Shown here one piece after another: positions 1-5,601 of a DNA stretch of 6,156 bases. The stretch spans positions 1 to 6,156 of the forward strand of contig JAOAFH010000081.1 of assembly GCA_026416355.1 (NCBI GenBank), written 5' to 3'. The position numbers and the translations under genes were made by a program. How positions within the stretch are numbered: the stretch's first letter is position 1; the number at the start of each line of letters is the position of its first letter. The DNA is from Clostridiales bacterium (lineage in GTDB: Bacteria; Bacillota; Clostridia; Clostridiales; Caloramatoraceae). A model generated the notes under the pieces. The model ran no database searches, had not been told where the DNA came from, and saw only the letters and a list, made by a program, of their open reading frames with translations.

Positions 1-19
1 AGATGTGTATAAGAGACAG
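1..19 (+). other. Tn5 mosaic-end (Nextera-type) adapter remnant
   Basis: The first 19 bases match the hyperactive Tn5 transposase mosaic end (AGATGTGTATAAGAGACAG) at every position. This sequence is added to fragment ends in transposase-based sequencing libraries. It sits exactly at the window edge, and it puts a TAA stop (10-12) in the frame of the ABC transporter that follows. It is therefore best read as untrimmed adapter at a contig end, not as a genomic transposon end. Confidence 0.93.
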
Positions 20-384
20 TTATAAGAACTCTTCCACAAGGCTATGACACAGTATTAAACGAAGAAGCAACTAATATTTCACAGGGACAAAAGCAGCTAC
101 TTACAATCGCTCGTGCAATACTTGCAGATCCAAAGATATTAATTCTTGATGAGGCTACAAGTAGTGTTGATACAAGAACAGAAGTATTAATCCAAAAGGC
201 AATGGCAAACTTAATGAAGGGTAGAACAAGCTTTGTAATTGCCCACAGACTTTCAACAATAAGAGATGCAGAAAAGATAATAGTAATGAATAAAGGAAGT
301 ATAATAGAAATGGGTAACCACAAGGAGTTACTTGAAAAGGGTGGCTTCTATGCAGACCTATACAACAGCCAATTTGCAAACTAA
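20..384 (+). CDS. ABC exporter, C-terminal part of the nucleotide-binding domain (5' truncated)
   Basis: This is the last ~120 residues of an ABC transporter ATPase, cut on the left by the adapter; the first intact codon is at 22. The visible order is typical of the C-terminal half of an ATP-binding domain. The signature loop is ISQGQ (76-90), a common variant of LSGGQ in fused exporters. Then come Walker B ILILDEA (136-156), a D-loop SSVD ending at 171, and the switch histidine in AHRLST (codon 244-246). The tail with GNHKELLEKGG and YADLYNSQF is characteristic of the MdlB/LmrA/MsbA-like group, in which a six-helix membrane domain precedes the ATPase in one chain of about 580-620 residues. 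Such proteins usually work as homo- or heterodimers in the membrane, exporting drugs, lipids or peptides; the substrate cannot be told here. The gene ends at TAA 382-384 and is followed by its own terminator, so it is probably not part of the purine unit. An ATG at 202 is internal to the domain and is not a start. Confidence 0.93.
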
Positions 385-434
385 AAGTGCCATATAGGTG
401 AATTGGAAGTGTGGAATTTAATACCATAATCAAT

Positions 435-488
435 AACTGGCAGCTCATATCAAATGTTAAATGTGATATGGCTGCCAGTTGACTTTTT
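435..488 (+). terminator. Intrinsic terminator of the ABC exporter transcript
   Basis: A long inverted repeat pairs 435-444 (AACTGGCAGC) with 471-480 (GCTGCCAGTT), and further in pairs 446-452 with 464-470, with one bulged T at 445 and an 11-nt loop. It is followed by GAC and a run of five T (484-488). The stem of about 17 bp plus U-tract 50 bases past the ABC stop codon is a convincing Rho-independent terminator, and it isolates the purine unit from upstream transcription. Confidence 0.88.
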
Positions 489-577
489 GTTTGAGTTGTG
501 GTAGACTCGTAGAAATATTATTTTAGCCATGGCTCAAAAACAAAATTGAATATTATGTTATCAATCGAATATCATAT

Positions 578-593
578 TTCGTTATGTAACGAA
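578..593. repeat. Short inverted repeat TTCGTTA-TG-TAACGAA, possible operator
   Basis: Perfect 7-bp arms (578-584 and 587-593) are separated by two bases. Each arm contains the CGAA core of a PurBox-like motif in opposite orientation. Aligned to the Bacillus subtilis PurBox AWWWCCGAACWWT as I remember it, both strands score 10 of 13 (585-597 on plus, 574-586 on minus). The hyphenated symmetry suits a dimeric DNA-binding protein. It lies about 70 bp upstream of the -35 box. An operator role is inferred. Confidence 0.35.
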
Positions 594-681
594 CAATAAA
601 AACATAAAAGTATAATTAACTTATTTTATAGCGAATAATTAAGTAAAAATATAAAAAATATTATTGACTGTTCCGAATAAT
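585..681 (+). repeat. Three CGAAYAAT direct repeats at exact 42-bp spacing, candidate PurR-type boxes
   Basis: CGAACAAT starts at 590, CGAATAAT at 632 and CGAATAAT at 674, so both steps are exactly 42 bp, close to four helical turns. The 13-base windows 585-597, 627-639 and 669-681 each match 10 of 13 positions of the B. subtilis PurBox consensus AWWWCCGAACWWT. The third copy sits between the -35 and -10 elements of the permease promoter, where a bound repressor would block RNA polymerase. In B. subtilis, PurR controls pbuG and the pur operon, so a purine repressor is the natural candidate. No regulator gene is in the window and the assignment is inference. Confidence 0.4.
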
Positions 682-695
682 GATGTTAATATAAT
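664..695 (+). promoter_or_regulatory. Sigma-A type promoter for the riboswitch-permease transcript
   Basis: The -35 box is TTGACT (664-669, 5 of 6 to TTGACA). At 17-bp spacing lies TAATAT (687-692), preceded by TG one base away (684-685) as in an extended -10. A perfect TATAAT (690-695) overlaps it but would need a 20-bp spacer. Either way transcription would begin around 700, just upstream of the riboswitch aptamer. Confidence 0.6.
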
Positions 696-712
696 AGTGT
701 AAAGTTAATAAG

Positions 713-785
713 TCACTCATATAATCCCGATAATATGGTTTGGGAGTCTCTACCGGAGAACCGTAAATTCTCCGACTATGGGTGA
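713..785 (+). promoter_or_regulatory. Purine riboswitch aptamer, guanine/hypoxanthine class
   Basis: All elements of the purine riboswitch fold are visible. P1 pairs 713-721 with 777-785 (one G-U). P2 pairs 725-730 with 740-745, and P3 pairs 754-759 with 769-774. Loop 2 contains the conserved GG (737-738) that contacts the CC (761-762) of loop 3. The joining strand GTCTCTACC (746-754) differs from the xpt sequence only by C for the base corresponding to U48, a position known to be flipped out. Ligand-contacting bases equivalent to U47, U51 and C74 are T747, T751 and C776. C776 is the specificity base: cytosine there means guanine or hypoxanthine, whereas adenine riboswitches carry U. The downstream permease gene fits this ligand. 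Variants that bind 2'-deoxyguanosine also carry C at this base and are not strictly excluded. Confidence 0.96.
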
Positions 786-804
786 GTCGGGCATTGCTTT
801 TTGT

Positions 805-848
805 AATTCACCCAGACTTGCTCATAGTAGGTCTGGGTGAATTTTTTT
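805..848 (+). terminator. Riboswitch expression platform: regulated intrinsic terminator
   Basis: A perfect 13-bp stem pairs 805-817 with 831-843, with a 13-nt loop and a run of seven T (842-848). The 5' arm is shared with a competing helix: 806-814 can instead pair with 779-787, which includes the 3' strand of aptamer P1 (9 bp with one G-U). Purine binding locks P1, frees 806-814 and lets the terminator form. Without ligand the antiterminator forms and transcription continues. This is the standard OFF logic of guanine riboswitches, read here directly from complementarity. Confidence 0.93.
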
Positions 849-856
849 AAGGGAGG
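849..856 (+). promoter_or_regulatory. Ribosome binding site that sets the permease start
   Basis: AAGGGAGG is 8 nt upstream of ATG 865. An in-frame TTG at 859 would leave only 2 nt of spacing, so ATG 865 is the likely start. The site begins immediately after the terminator T-run. Confidence 0.85.
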
Positions 857-864
857 TTTTGTTA

Positions 865-2289
865 ATGGATATAACACAAAGAAGAGAAGAGAACATATCA
901 TTACTTGAAAGACTTTTTAAGCTTTCAGAGAACAACACAACAGTTAAAACAGAAATCATAGCAGGTATTACTACTTTTATTACAATGGCTTACATCATTT
1001 TTGTTAATCCAAGCATACTTAAACTTGCTGGTATGAATAGCCAAAATGCACTTGGTGATGCAGCAGTTAAACTTAATGCAATAAACGACCCAGTTGTTGC
1101 TTCAGTATTTGCTGCAACATGTATATCAGCAGCAATTGGTACATTCATAATGGCACTTTATGCAAATGTTCCTTTTGCACAAGCACCAGGTATGGGGCTT
1201 AATGCGTTCTTTACTTTCAGTGTATGTTTAACATTAGGATATACTTGGCAACAAGCTCTAGCAGCGGTTTGTATTTCAGGTCTTCTATTTATAGTAATTA
1301 CAGTAACTTCAATAAGAGAAAAAATAGTTGATGCACTTCCACAAAATTTAAAGCTTGCAATTTCAGGTGGTATCGGTTTATTTATAGCTCTAATTGGTCT
1401 AAAGAGCGGTAGCATTGTTGTTGATAACCCAGCAACTTTAGTAGGTTTTGGAAGCTTTACAGATAAACATGCTCTACTTACTTTAATAGGTATTACTATA
1501 ACAGGAATATTAATGTCAAAGAACATAAAAGGTTCAATATTAATCGGAATTATACTTACAACAATAATAGGTATTCCTATGGGAATCACAAACATAGAAG
1601 GAGTTAAGCTAATTTCAGCTCCTCCATCAGTTGCTCCAACATTTATGAAAATGGATTTTAAGGGACTTCTAGGACTAGGCCAAGCTGGTATAGTTGGTGC
1701 AATAAGCAGTGTAGTTATGGTTGTTATTTCATTCAGCTTAGTTGATATGTTTGATACAATTGGAACTTTAGTTGGAACTGCACATAAGGCAAACTTACTT
1801 GACGAAAATGGAAAAATGAAAAATATGAATAAAGCACTTCTTGCAGATGCTATTGCAACTACATGTGGTGCTATGCTTGGAACAAGTACAGTTACAACAT
1901 ATGTTGAATCAACTGCAGGTATTTCAGAAGGCGGTAGAACAGGACTTACAGCATTTACAACAGGTGTAATGTTCTTACTTGCAATGTTCTTTACAGGACT
2001 AGTTGGAATAGTTCCAGCAGAAGCTACAGCTCCAGCACTAGTTATAGTTGGTGTTCTAATGATGGGTGCTGTAACAAAGATAAACTTTGATGATTTTACA
2101 GAAGCGCTTCCAGCCTTCTTTACAATAGCAGTTATGCCATTTAGCTACAGCATTGCAAATGGTATAGCAGCAGGTGTAATATTCTATCCAATAGTTAAAT
2201 TAGTTACAGGCAAGTCAAAAGATATACATCCTATCATTTATGTATTAGCAGTTCTATTCATAATAAGATTTGCACTTCTACCTCACTAA
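865..2289 (+). CDS. pbuG: NCS2 family guanine/hypoxanthine permease (PbuG/AzgA type)
   Basis: This 474-residue integral membrane protein imports purine bases by proton symport across the cytoplasmic membrane. Nearly the whole length is hydrophobic helices, as expected for the 14-segment NCS2 fold. Family landmarks of the AzgA/PbuG branch are AGITTFITMAYIIFVNP near residues 33-49, AQAPGMGLNAFF at 105-116, SLVDMFDTIGTLVG at 291-304, GTSTVTTYVESTAGI at 339-353 with EGGRTGL just after, and MPFSYSIANGI near 424-434. The length is usual for the family. The start at ATG 865 is chosen because of the ribosome binding site 8 nt upstream. The guanine-class riboswitch in its leader supports guanine/hypoxanthine as substrates. 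Adenine transport occurs in close relatives and cannot be excluded. Purine biosynthesis genes follow 58 bp later in the same direction, so salvage and de novo synthesis are physically linked. Confidence 0.95.
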   Translation: MDITQRREENISLLERLFKLSENNTTVKTEIIAGITTFITMAYIIFVNPSILKLAGMNSQNALGDAAVKLNAINDPVVASVFAATCISAAIGTFIMALYANVPFAQAPGMGLNAFFTFSVCLTLGYTWQQALAAVCISGLLFIVITVTSIREKIVDALPQNLKLAISGGIGLFIALIGLKSGSIVVDNPATLVGFGSFTDKHALLTLIGITITGILMSKNIKGSILIGIILTTIIGIPMGITNIEGVKLISAPPSVAPTFMKMDFKGLLGLGQAGIVGAISSVVMVVISFSLVDMFDTIGTLVGTAHKANLLDENGKMKNMNKALLADAIATTCGAMLGTSTVTTYVESTAGISEGGRTGLTAFTTGVMFLLAMFFTGLVGIVPAEATAPALVIVGVLMMGAVTKINFDDFTEALPAFFTIAVMPFSYSIANGIAAGVIFYPIVKLVTGKSKDIHPIIYVLAVLFIIRFALLPH

Positions 2290-2295
2290 TTTTAA

Positions 2296-2322
2296 AGGTC
2301 CAGAGCAAAATGCTCTGGACTT
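2296..2322 (+). terminator. Stem-loop between permease and purC, possible leaky terminator or processing hairpin
   Basis: A perfect 10-bp stem pairs 2298-2307 (GTCCAGAGCA) with 2311-2320 around an AAA loop, extendable by a G-U and an A-U pair. The following sequence is TTAAATTT, not a continuous T-run, so termination would be weak. It may reduce expression of the pur genes relative to the permease or protect the 3' end of the permease message. The structure is clear; the function is inferred. Confidence 0.55.
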
Positions 2323-2333
2323 AAATTTCAAAC

Positions 2334-2340
2334 AAAGGGG
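2334..2340 (+). promoter_or_regulatory. Ribosome binding site that sets the purC start
   Basis: AAAGGGG lies 7 nt before ATG 2348. The open frame extends upstream to an ATG at 2270 inside the permease gene, but those 26 extra codons run through the stem-loop and do not resemble PurC. ATG 2348 is therefore the start. Confidence 0.85.
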
Positions 2341-2347
2341 TGTTAAT

Positions 2348-3058
2348 ATGGAAAAGTTAAATATGCTCTACGAAGGAAAAGCAAAAAAGGTTTATGAGAC
2401 ACACGAAAGTGACAAATATGTTGTTTACTACAAGGATGATGCAACAGCATTTAATGGACTTAAAAAGGATGTAATTTTAGACAAAGGCATACTTAACAAC
2501 AGCATTTCTTCAATAATTTTTGAAAAACTAAGTGAAAACGGCATTAAAACGCACTTCATAGAAAAGCTATCAGATAGAGAACAGCTTGTCAAAAAGGTAG
2601 AAATAGTTCCCCTAGAAGTTATTGTTAGAAACTATGCAGCAGGTAGCATAGTGAAAAGATTAGGCTTAAAAGAAGGAAAAAAATTTGAAAATCCTATCTT
2701 AGAAATTTCATATAAAAACGATTCTTTAGGAGACCCACTTATAAACGATTATCACGCTTATGCTTTAAATCTAGTCACAAAGGAAGAACTTTCACAAATA
2801 TATGATATGGCTTTAAAAATAAATAGTGTTTTAACTAGCATGTTTAGTGAACTTGGAATTATTCTAGTTGATTTTAAACTAGAATTTGGAAGATGTGAAG
2901 GTGAGATAATTCTTGCAGATGAGATTTCACCAGATACATGCAGGTTATGGGATGAAAATACTAAGTATAAATACGACAAAGATAGATTTAGACAGAATTT
3001 AGGTAATGTAATTGAAGGATATAAAGAGATATTAAAGAGATTGGAGGAATTAAAATGA
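2348..3058 (+). CDS. purC: Phosphoribosylaminoimidazole-succinocarboxamide synthase (SAICAR synthetase)
   Basis: This 236-residue cytosolic enzyme joins aspartate to CAIR using ATP, giving SAICAR, the step after the PurK/PurE carboxylation encoded downstream. The N-terminal nucleotide-binding motif LYEGKAKKVY is at residues 7-16, with DATAFN at 31-36. SAICAR synthetase signatures follow: EVIVRNYAAGS (90-100), VDFKLEFGR (174-182) and ADEISPDTCRLWD (190-202), then KDRFRQ (211-216). The length equals that of typical bacterial PurC (about 235-240), and nothing is missing. It is the first gene of the biosynthetic run. Its TGA stop overlaps the purS ATG as ATGA (3055-3058), which implies translational coupling. 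Confidence 0.97.
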   Translation: MEKLNMLYEGKAKKVYETHESDKYVVYYKDDATAFNGLKKDVILDKGILNNSISSIIFEKLSENGIKTHFIEKLSDREQLVKKVEIVPLEVIVRNYAAGSIVKRLGLKEGKKFENPILEISYKNDSLGDPLINDYHAYALNLVTKEELSQIYDMALKINSVLTSMFSELGIILVDFKLEFGRCEGEIILADEISPDTCRLWDENTKYKYDKDRFRQNLGNVIEGYKEILKRLEELK

Positions 3059-3300
3059 TTAAGGCATATATAGATGTTACATTAAAAAAGAGTATATTAG
3101 ATCCACAAGGAACAGCAGTAAAAAAGGGACTTGAAAAGCTTGGACTTTATTCAGAGGATGTAAGAATAGGTAAGCATATTGAGGTAGTTTTAAATGAGAA
3201 TAATGTTGATGCTGCACGTGAAAAGATAGATGAGATGTGTAGAAAGCTTCTAGTTAATCAAGAGGTGGAAATCTATACTGTAAGGTTTGAGGTGATATAA
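3055..3300 (+). CDS. purS: Phosphoribosylformylglycinamidine synthase subunit PurS
   Basis: PurS is the small structural subunit of the three-part FGAM synthetase. It bridges the glutaminase PurQ and the synthetase PurL and helps pass ammonia between them. The 81-residue length is standard. Recognisable features are VTLKKSILDPQGTAV (residues 8-22), a GLEKLGL helix segment, VRIGKHIEV (36-44) and a C-terminal RKLLVNQEVEIY strand where many homologues have LLANPVIE. The ribosome binding site GGAGG (3043-3047) lies inside the end of purC, 7 nt before the ATG. The stop shares one base with the next start (TAATG at 3298-3302). Its presence indicates the Bacillus/Clostridium-type short PurL, not the long single-chain enzyme of enterobacteria. 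Confidence 0.95.
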   Translation: MIKAYIDVTLKKSILDPQGTAVKKGLEKLGLYSEDVRIGKHIEVVLNENNVDAAREKIDEMCRKLLVNQEVEIYTVRFEVI

Positions 3301-3962
3301 TGAAGGCGGGAGTAATTGTTTTTCCAGGTTCAAACTGTGACATTGACGCCTTCAAAGTACTAAACAATTTAGGTGTTGATGTTAAATATATATGGCACGA
3401 CGATAAAATAGATAATGTTGATTTAATTTTACTTCCAGGTGGATTTTCATATGGAGATTATTTAAGATGTGGCGCTATTGCTAGATTTGCAAAGGCACTT
3501 GAGAATATAAATGAAGAAATAGAAAAGGGAAAACTAGTTTTAGGAATATGTAATGGATTTCAAATATTAACAGAACTTAAGGCACTTAAGGGAGCACTTC
3601 TTAGAAACAAAAATCTAAATTTCATTTGTAGCGATTGTAATTTAATAGTTGAAAACACAAATACACCTTTCACAAACCAATTCACAAAAGGAGAAATCGT
3701 AAATTTCCCAATAGCTCATGGAGAAGGCAATTATTATATAGATGATGAAGGTCTAAAGGAGCTTATAGCAAACAATCAAATAGTATTTAGGTACAAAAAC
3801 AATCCAAATGGTTCAGTAAACGATATAGCAGGAATTACAAATAAAAGAGGAAATGTACTTGGAATGATGCCACACCCAGAGAGAGCAGCAGATATTTTAT
3901 TAGGCTGTGAAGATGGACTTAAACTATTTAAATCAATCCTTTCATATTTCAAGGAGGCATAA
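3300..3962 (+). CDS. purQ: Phosphoribosylformylglycinamidine synthase glutaminase subunit PurQ
   Basis: PurQ is a class I glutamine amidotransferase that releases ammonia from glutamine for FGAM formation by PurL. In its 220 residues the markers are FPGSNCD (8-14), LLPGGFSYGDYLRCGA (44-59), the nucleophile elbow GICNGFQ with catalytic Cys84, AHGEGNYY (139-146) and MPHPERA with His192 and Glu194 completing the triad. The length matches the 220-230 expected for a stand-alone PurQ. A strong ribosome binding site, GAGGTGAT at 3289-3296, sits in the last codons of purS. The start ATG shares its A with the purS stop. The catalytic set is complete, so the protein should be active. Confidence 0.97.
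   Translation: MKAGVIVFPGSNCDIDAFKVLNNLGVDVKYIWHDDKIDNVDLILLPGGFSYGDYLRCGAIARFAKALENINEEIEKGKLVLGICNGFQILTELKALKGALLRNKNLNFICSDCNLIVENTNTPFTNQFTKGEIVNFPIAHGEGNYYIDDEGLKELIANNQIVFRYKNNPNGSVNDIAGITNKRGNVLGMMPHPERAADILLGCEDGLKLFKSILSYFKEA
3951..3957 (+). promoter_or_regulatory. Ribosome binding site that sets the purK start
   Basis: AAGGAGG lies within the last codons of purQ, 6 nt before ATG 3964. The frame is open further upstream to an ATG at 3907 inside purQ, but the 19 extra residues precede the nucleotide-binding fold and are not family-like. Confidence 0.85.
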
Positions 3963-3963
3963 A

Positions 3964-5067
3964 ATGAAAACCATTGGAATAGTAGGTGGGGGACAGCTTG
4001 GAAGGATGCTTTCATTTGAGGCAAAAAGAATGGGCTTTAATGTAGTAATTCTAGACCCAACACCTAATTCTCCAGCAGGTCAAGTATCGGATAAACAGAT
4101 AGTTGCAAAGTTTGATGACCTAGATAAGATAGATGATTTTATAGAGTTATGTGATGTTATAACATATGAGTTTGAACATATATCAGTTGAATTTTTAAGG
4201 GAGATAGAAAAAAGAGGCAAAGAGGTTATTCCTTCATCTAAAACCCTTTATATAATACAGAACAAGCTAAGACAAAAGATGTTTTTAAAAGAACATGGAT
4301 TTAAAGTTCCAAAGATATATACAAAGGAAGAAGTAAATAGCATAGAAAAGTTTCCTTGTATGCTAAAGTTCTCTAAAGGAGGCTATGATGGCAAAGGAAA
4401 CATACTTATTAAAAATAGAAATGAGCTAGATGATATTTTAACTAAAACAAATCAAGAATTCTTCATAGAAGAACTAATTGAGTTTGAAAAGGAAATTTCA
4501 ATTCTTGTGGCAAGAAACAGAAAAGGAGAGGTTAGCTTCTATAGACCTGTTGAAAATGTGCATAAAAATAGCATTCTTGATTTAACAATTGCACCAGCTA
4601 GGATTGAAAAAGAAGTAGAAAACAAAATTTATGATGTTGCAAATAGGTTTATTGAGGTTATAGATGACTATGGGATATATTGTATAGAGATGTTCATAGA
4701 CAAACAAAACAATGTATATATAAACGAAATAGCACCTCGTCCACATAATTCAGGCCACTATACAATAGAAGCTTGTATTACAAGTCAGTTTGAACAACAT
4801 ACAAGAAGCATATTAAATCTTCCGCTTGGAAGCACAAAACAAATTAAAGTAGCAGTTATGAAAAATATTCTAGGAAAAGTGGATATAGATGGTGATTACA
4901 GCGTTGAAAAAATAGATGAGCTCTTTAAAATCGAAGGGCTGTATTTGCATCTATATGGAAAAAGTCAAGTAAGAAAAGGACGAAAGATGGGACACATAAC
5001 ATATCTTTGTGATGACATAAATGAAGGAATAAAAAGGCTATCTAGTATAGAAGTTGATTTTAGATAA
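3964..5067 (+). CDS. purK: N5-carboxyaminoimidazole ribonucleotide synthase
   Basis: PurK is an ATP-grasp enzyme that makes N5-CAIR from AIR, bicarbonate and ATP. The unstable product goes to PurE, encoded next. From ATG 3964 the protein has 367 residues, within the family range. The N-terminal fold opens with IGIVGGGQLGRML (4-16). Then come TYEFEHI (67-73), the ATP-grasp glycine-rich loop FSKGGYDGKGN (136-146), FIEELIEFEKEIS (167-179), YCIEMF (239-244), and the metal/substrate region NEIAPRPHNSGHYTIEAC (254-271) that is diagnostic for PurK. A C-terminal HLYGK (329-333) and GHIT (343-346) are also typical. The start is one base after the purQ stop and is preceded by AAGGAGG. A close relative, PurT, is excluded by the NEIAPRPHNSGH segment and by the adjacent purE. 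Confidence 0.96.
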   Translation: MKTIGIVGGGQLGRMLSFEAKRMGFNVVILDPTPNSPAGQVSDKQIVAKFDDLDKIDDFIELCDVITYEFEHISVEFLREIEKRGKEVIPSSKTLYIIQNKLRQKMFLKEHGFKVPKIYTKEEVNSIEKFPCMLKFSKGGYDGKGNILIKNRNELDDILTKTNQEFFIEELIEFEKEISILVARNRKGEVSFYRPVENVHKNSILDLTIAPARIEKEVENKIYDVANRFIEVIDDYGIYCIEMFIDKQNNVYINEIAPRPHNSGHYTIEACITSQFEQHTRSILNLPLGSTKQIKVAVMKNILGKVDIDGDYSVEKIDELFKIEGLYLHLYGKSQVRKGRKMGHITYLCDDINEGIKRLSSIEVDFR

Positions 5068-5089
5068 ATGTTAGTCTAAGGGCTAGCAT
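5068..5089 (+). other. Small stem-loop in the purK-purE gap
   Basis: ATGTTAGTC (5068-5076) pairs with GGCTAGCAT (5081-5089) around a TAAG loop: 9 bp including two G-U pairs. It starts right at the purK stop codon and ends two bases before the purE ribosome binding site AAAGGAGG (5091-5098). There is no T-run, so it is not an intrinsic terminator. It could be a processing or stability element, or tune purE translation; this role is inferred. Confidence 0.4.
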
Positions 5090-5106
5090 TAAAGGAGGAT
5101 GTTAAT

Positions 5107-5601
5107 ATGCCATCTGTTGCAATTATCATGGGAAGCATTTCAGATTATGAAACCATGAAAAATGCAGAAAAAATATTAAATGAATTTGAAGTTGACTATG
5201 AGATAGATGTTGTTTCAGCCCATAGAACACCAGATAAGATGTATGAATTTGCAAAGGGCGCAAGGGATAGAGGCATAAAAGTTATTATTGCAGGGGCAGG
5301 GGGAGCTGCACATCTACCTGGGATGGTGGCATCCCTAACAACCCTTCCTGTTATAGGAGTTCCAGTTCAATCAAAACTTCAAGGATTTGATTCACTTTTA
5401 TCAATAGTTCAAATGCCAAAGGGAATACCTGTTGCAACTGTTGCAGTTGGTGGAGCAGAAAATGCAGCTCTTTTGGCACTTAGAATACTTTCAATTGAAG
5501 ATGAGAATATAGCAAAAAAGCTTTATGAATATAAAGAAGGATTAGAGGCTGAGGTTTCAAAAATGAGCCAAAAATTAAAGGAGGAAAGACCAAATGAATA
5601 G
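5107..5601 (+). CDS. purE: N5-carboxyaminoimidazole ribonucleotide mutase (class I PurE)
   Basis: PurE shifts the carboxylate of N5-CAIR to carbon 4, giving CAIR for PurC. The 164-residue length is typical. Motifs are MGSISD (8-13, where many homologues have MGSxSDW), SAHRTPD (37-43) carrying the conserved catalytic histidine at 39, the substrate loop AGAGGAAHLPGM (62-73), LPVIGVPVQS (80-89) and the C-terminal VQMPKGIPVATVAVGG (101-116). The AGAGGAAHLPG form of the loop and the neighbouring purK both identify class I, the bicarbonate/ATP-dependent route, and not the class II enzyme that uses CO2 directly. The family acts as an octamer in the cytosol. The start has AAAGGAGG 8 nt upstream. The 3' end overlaps purL by 8 bases. 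Confidence 0.97.
   Translation: MPSVAIIMGSISDYETMKNAEKILNEFEVDYEIDVVSAHRTPDKMYEFAKGARDRGIKVIIAGAGGAAHLPGMVASLTTLPVIGVPVQSKLQGFDSLLSIVQMPKGIPVATVAVGGAENAALLALRILSIEDENIAKKLYEYKEGLEAEVSKMSQKLKEERPNE

Larger units (their letters stand above)
385..864 (+). other. Regulatory intergenic region (no gene)
   Basis: There is no credible coding sequence in this 480-base gap. From left to right it holds the exporter terminator (435-488), a very AT-rich stretch with repeated CGAAYAAT motifs (585-681), a promoter (664-695), a guanine riboswitch (713-785), its terminator (805-848) and the permease ribosome binding site (849-856). Reading frames on the minus strand here are low-complexity and lack a ribosome binding site. 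Confidence 0.8.

Noticed and set aside
42..323. Minus-strand open frames of 93 and 97 residues (42-323 and 155-448)
   Set aside because: They lie opposite the well-supported ABC transporter ATPase domain and encode low-complexity hydrophobic sequence without a recognisable motif; they are shadows of the real gene.
490..538. A 13-bp inverted repeat (490-502 with 526-538) just after the exporter terminator
   Set aside because: Four of the pairs are G-U, the loop is 23 nt, there is no T-run on either strand, and it lies past a strong terminator where little transcript is expected. I could not support a function.
546..574. A second promoter beginning with TTGAAT at 546
   Set aside because: At 17-bp spacing the -10 would be ATATCA, a poor match; the promoter at 664-695 is much better placed and closer to consensus.
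776..776. Adenine-type riboswitch
   Set aside because: The specificity base is C (C776), not T, which is the guanine/hypoxanthine class.
1158..1595. Minus-strand 145-residue open frame inside the permease gene
   Set aside because: It is antisense to conserved NCS2 motifs and rich in Ile/Pro/Val mirrored from the permease codons, with no family resemblance.
2270..2347. N-terminal extension of purC starting at ATG 2270
   Set aside because: The 26 codons overlap the permease end and the stem-loop, have no suitable ribosome binding site, and PurC proteins begin at the LYEGKAKKVY region as they do from ATG 2348.
3907..3963. N-terminal extension of purK starting at ATG 3907
   Set aside because: It lies inside the end of purQ and adds residues before the nucleotide-binding motif; AAGGAGG at 3951-3957 clearly serves ATG 3964.
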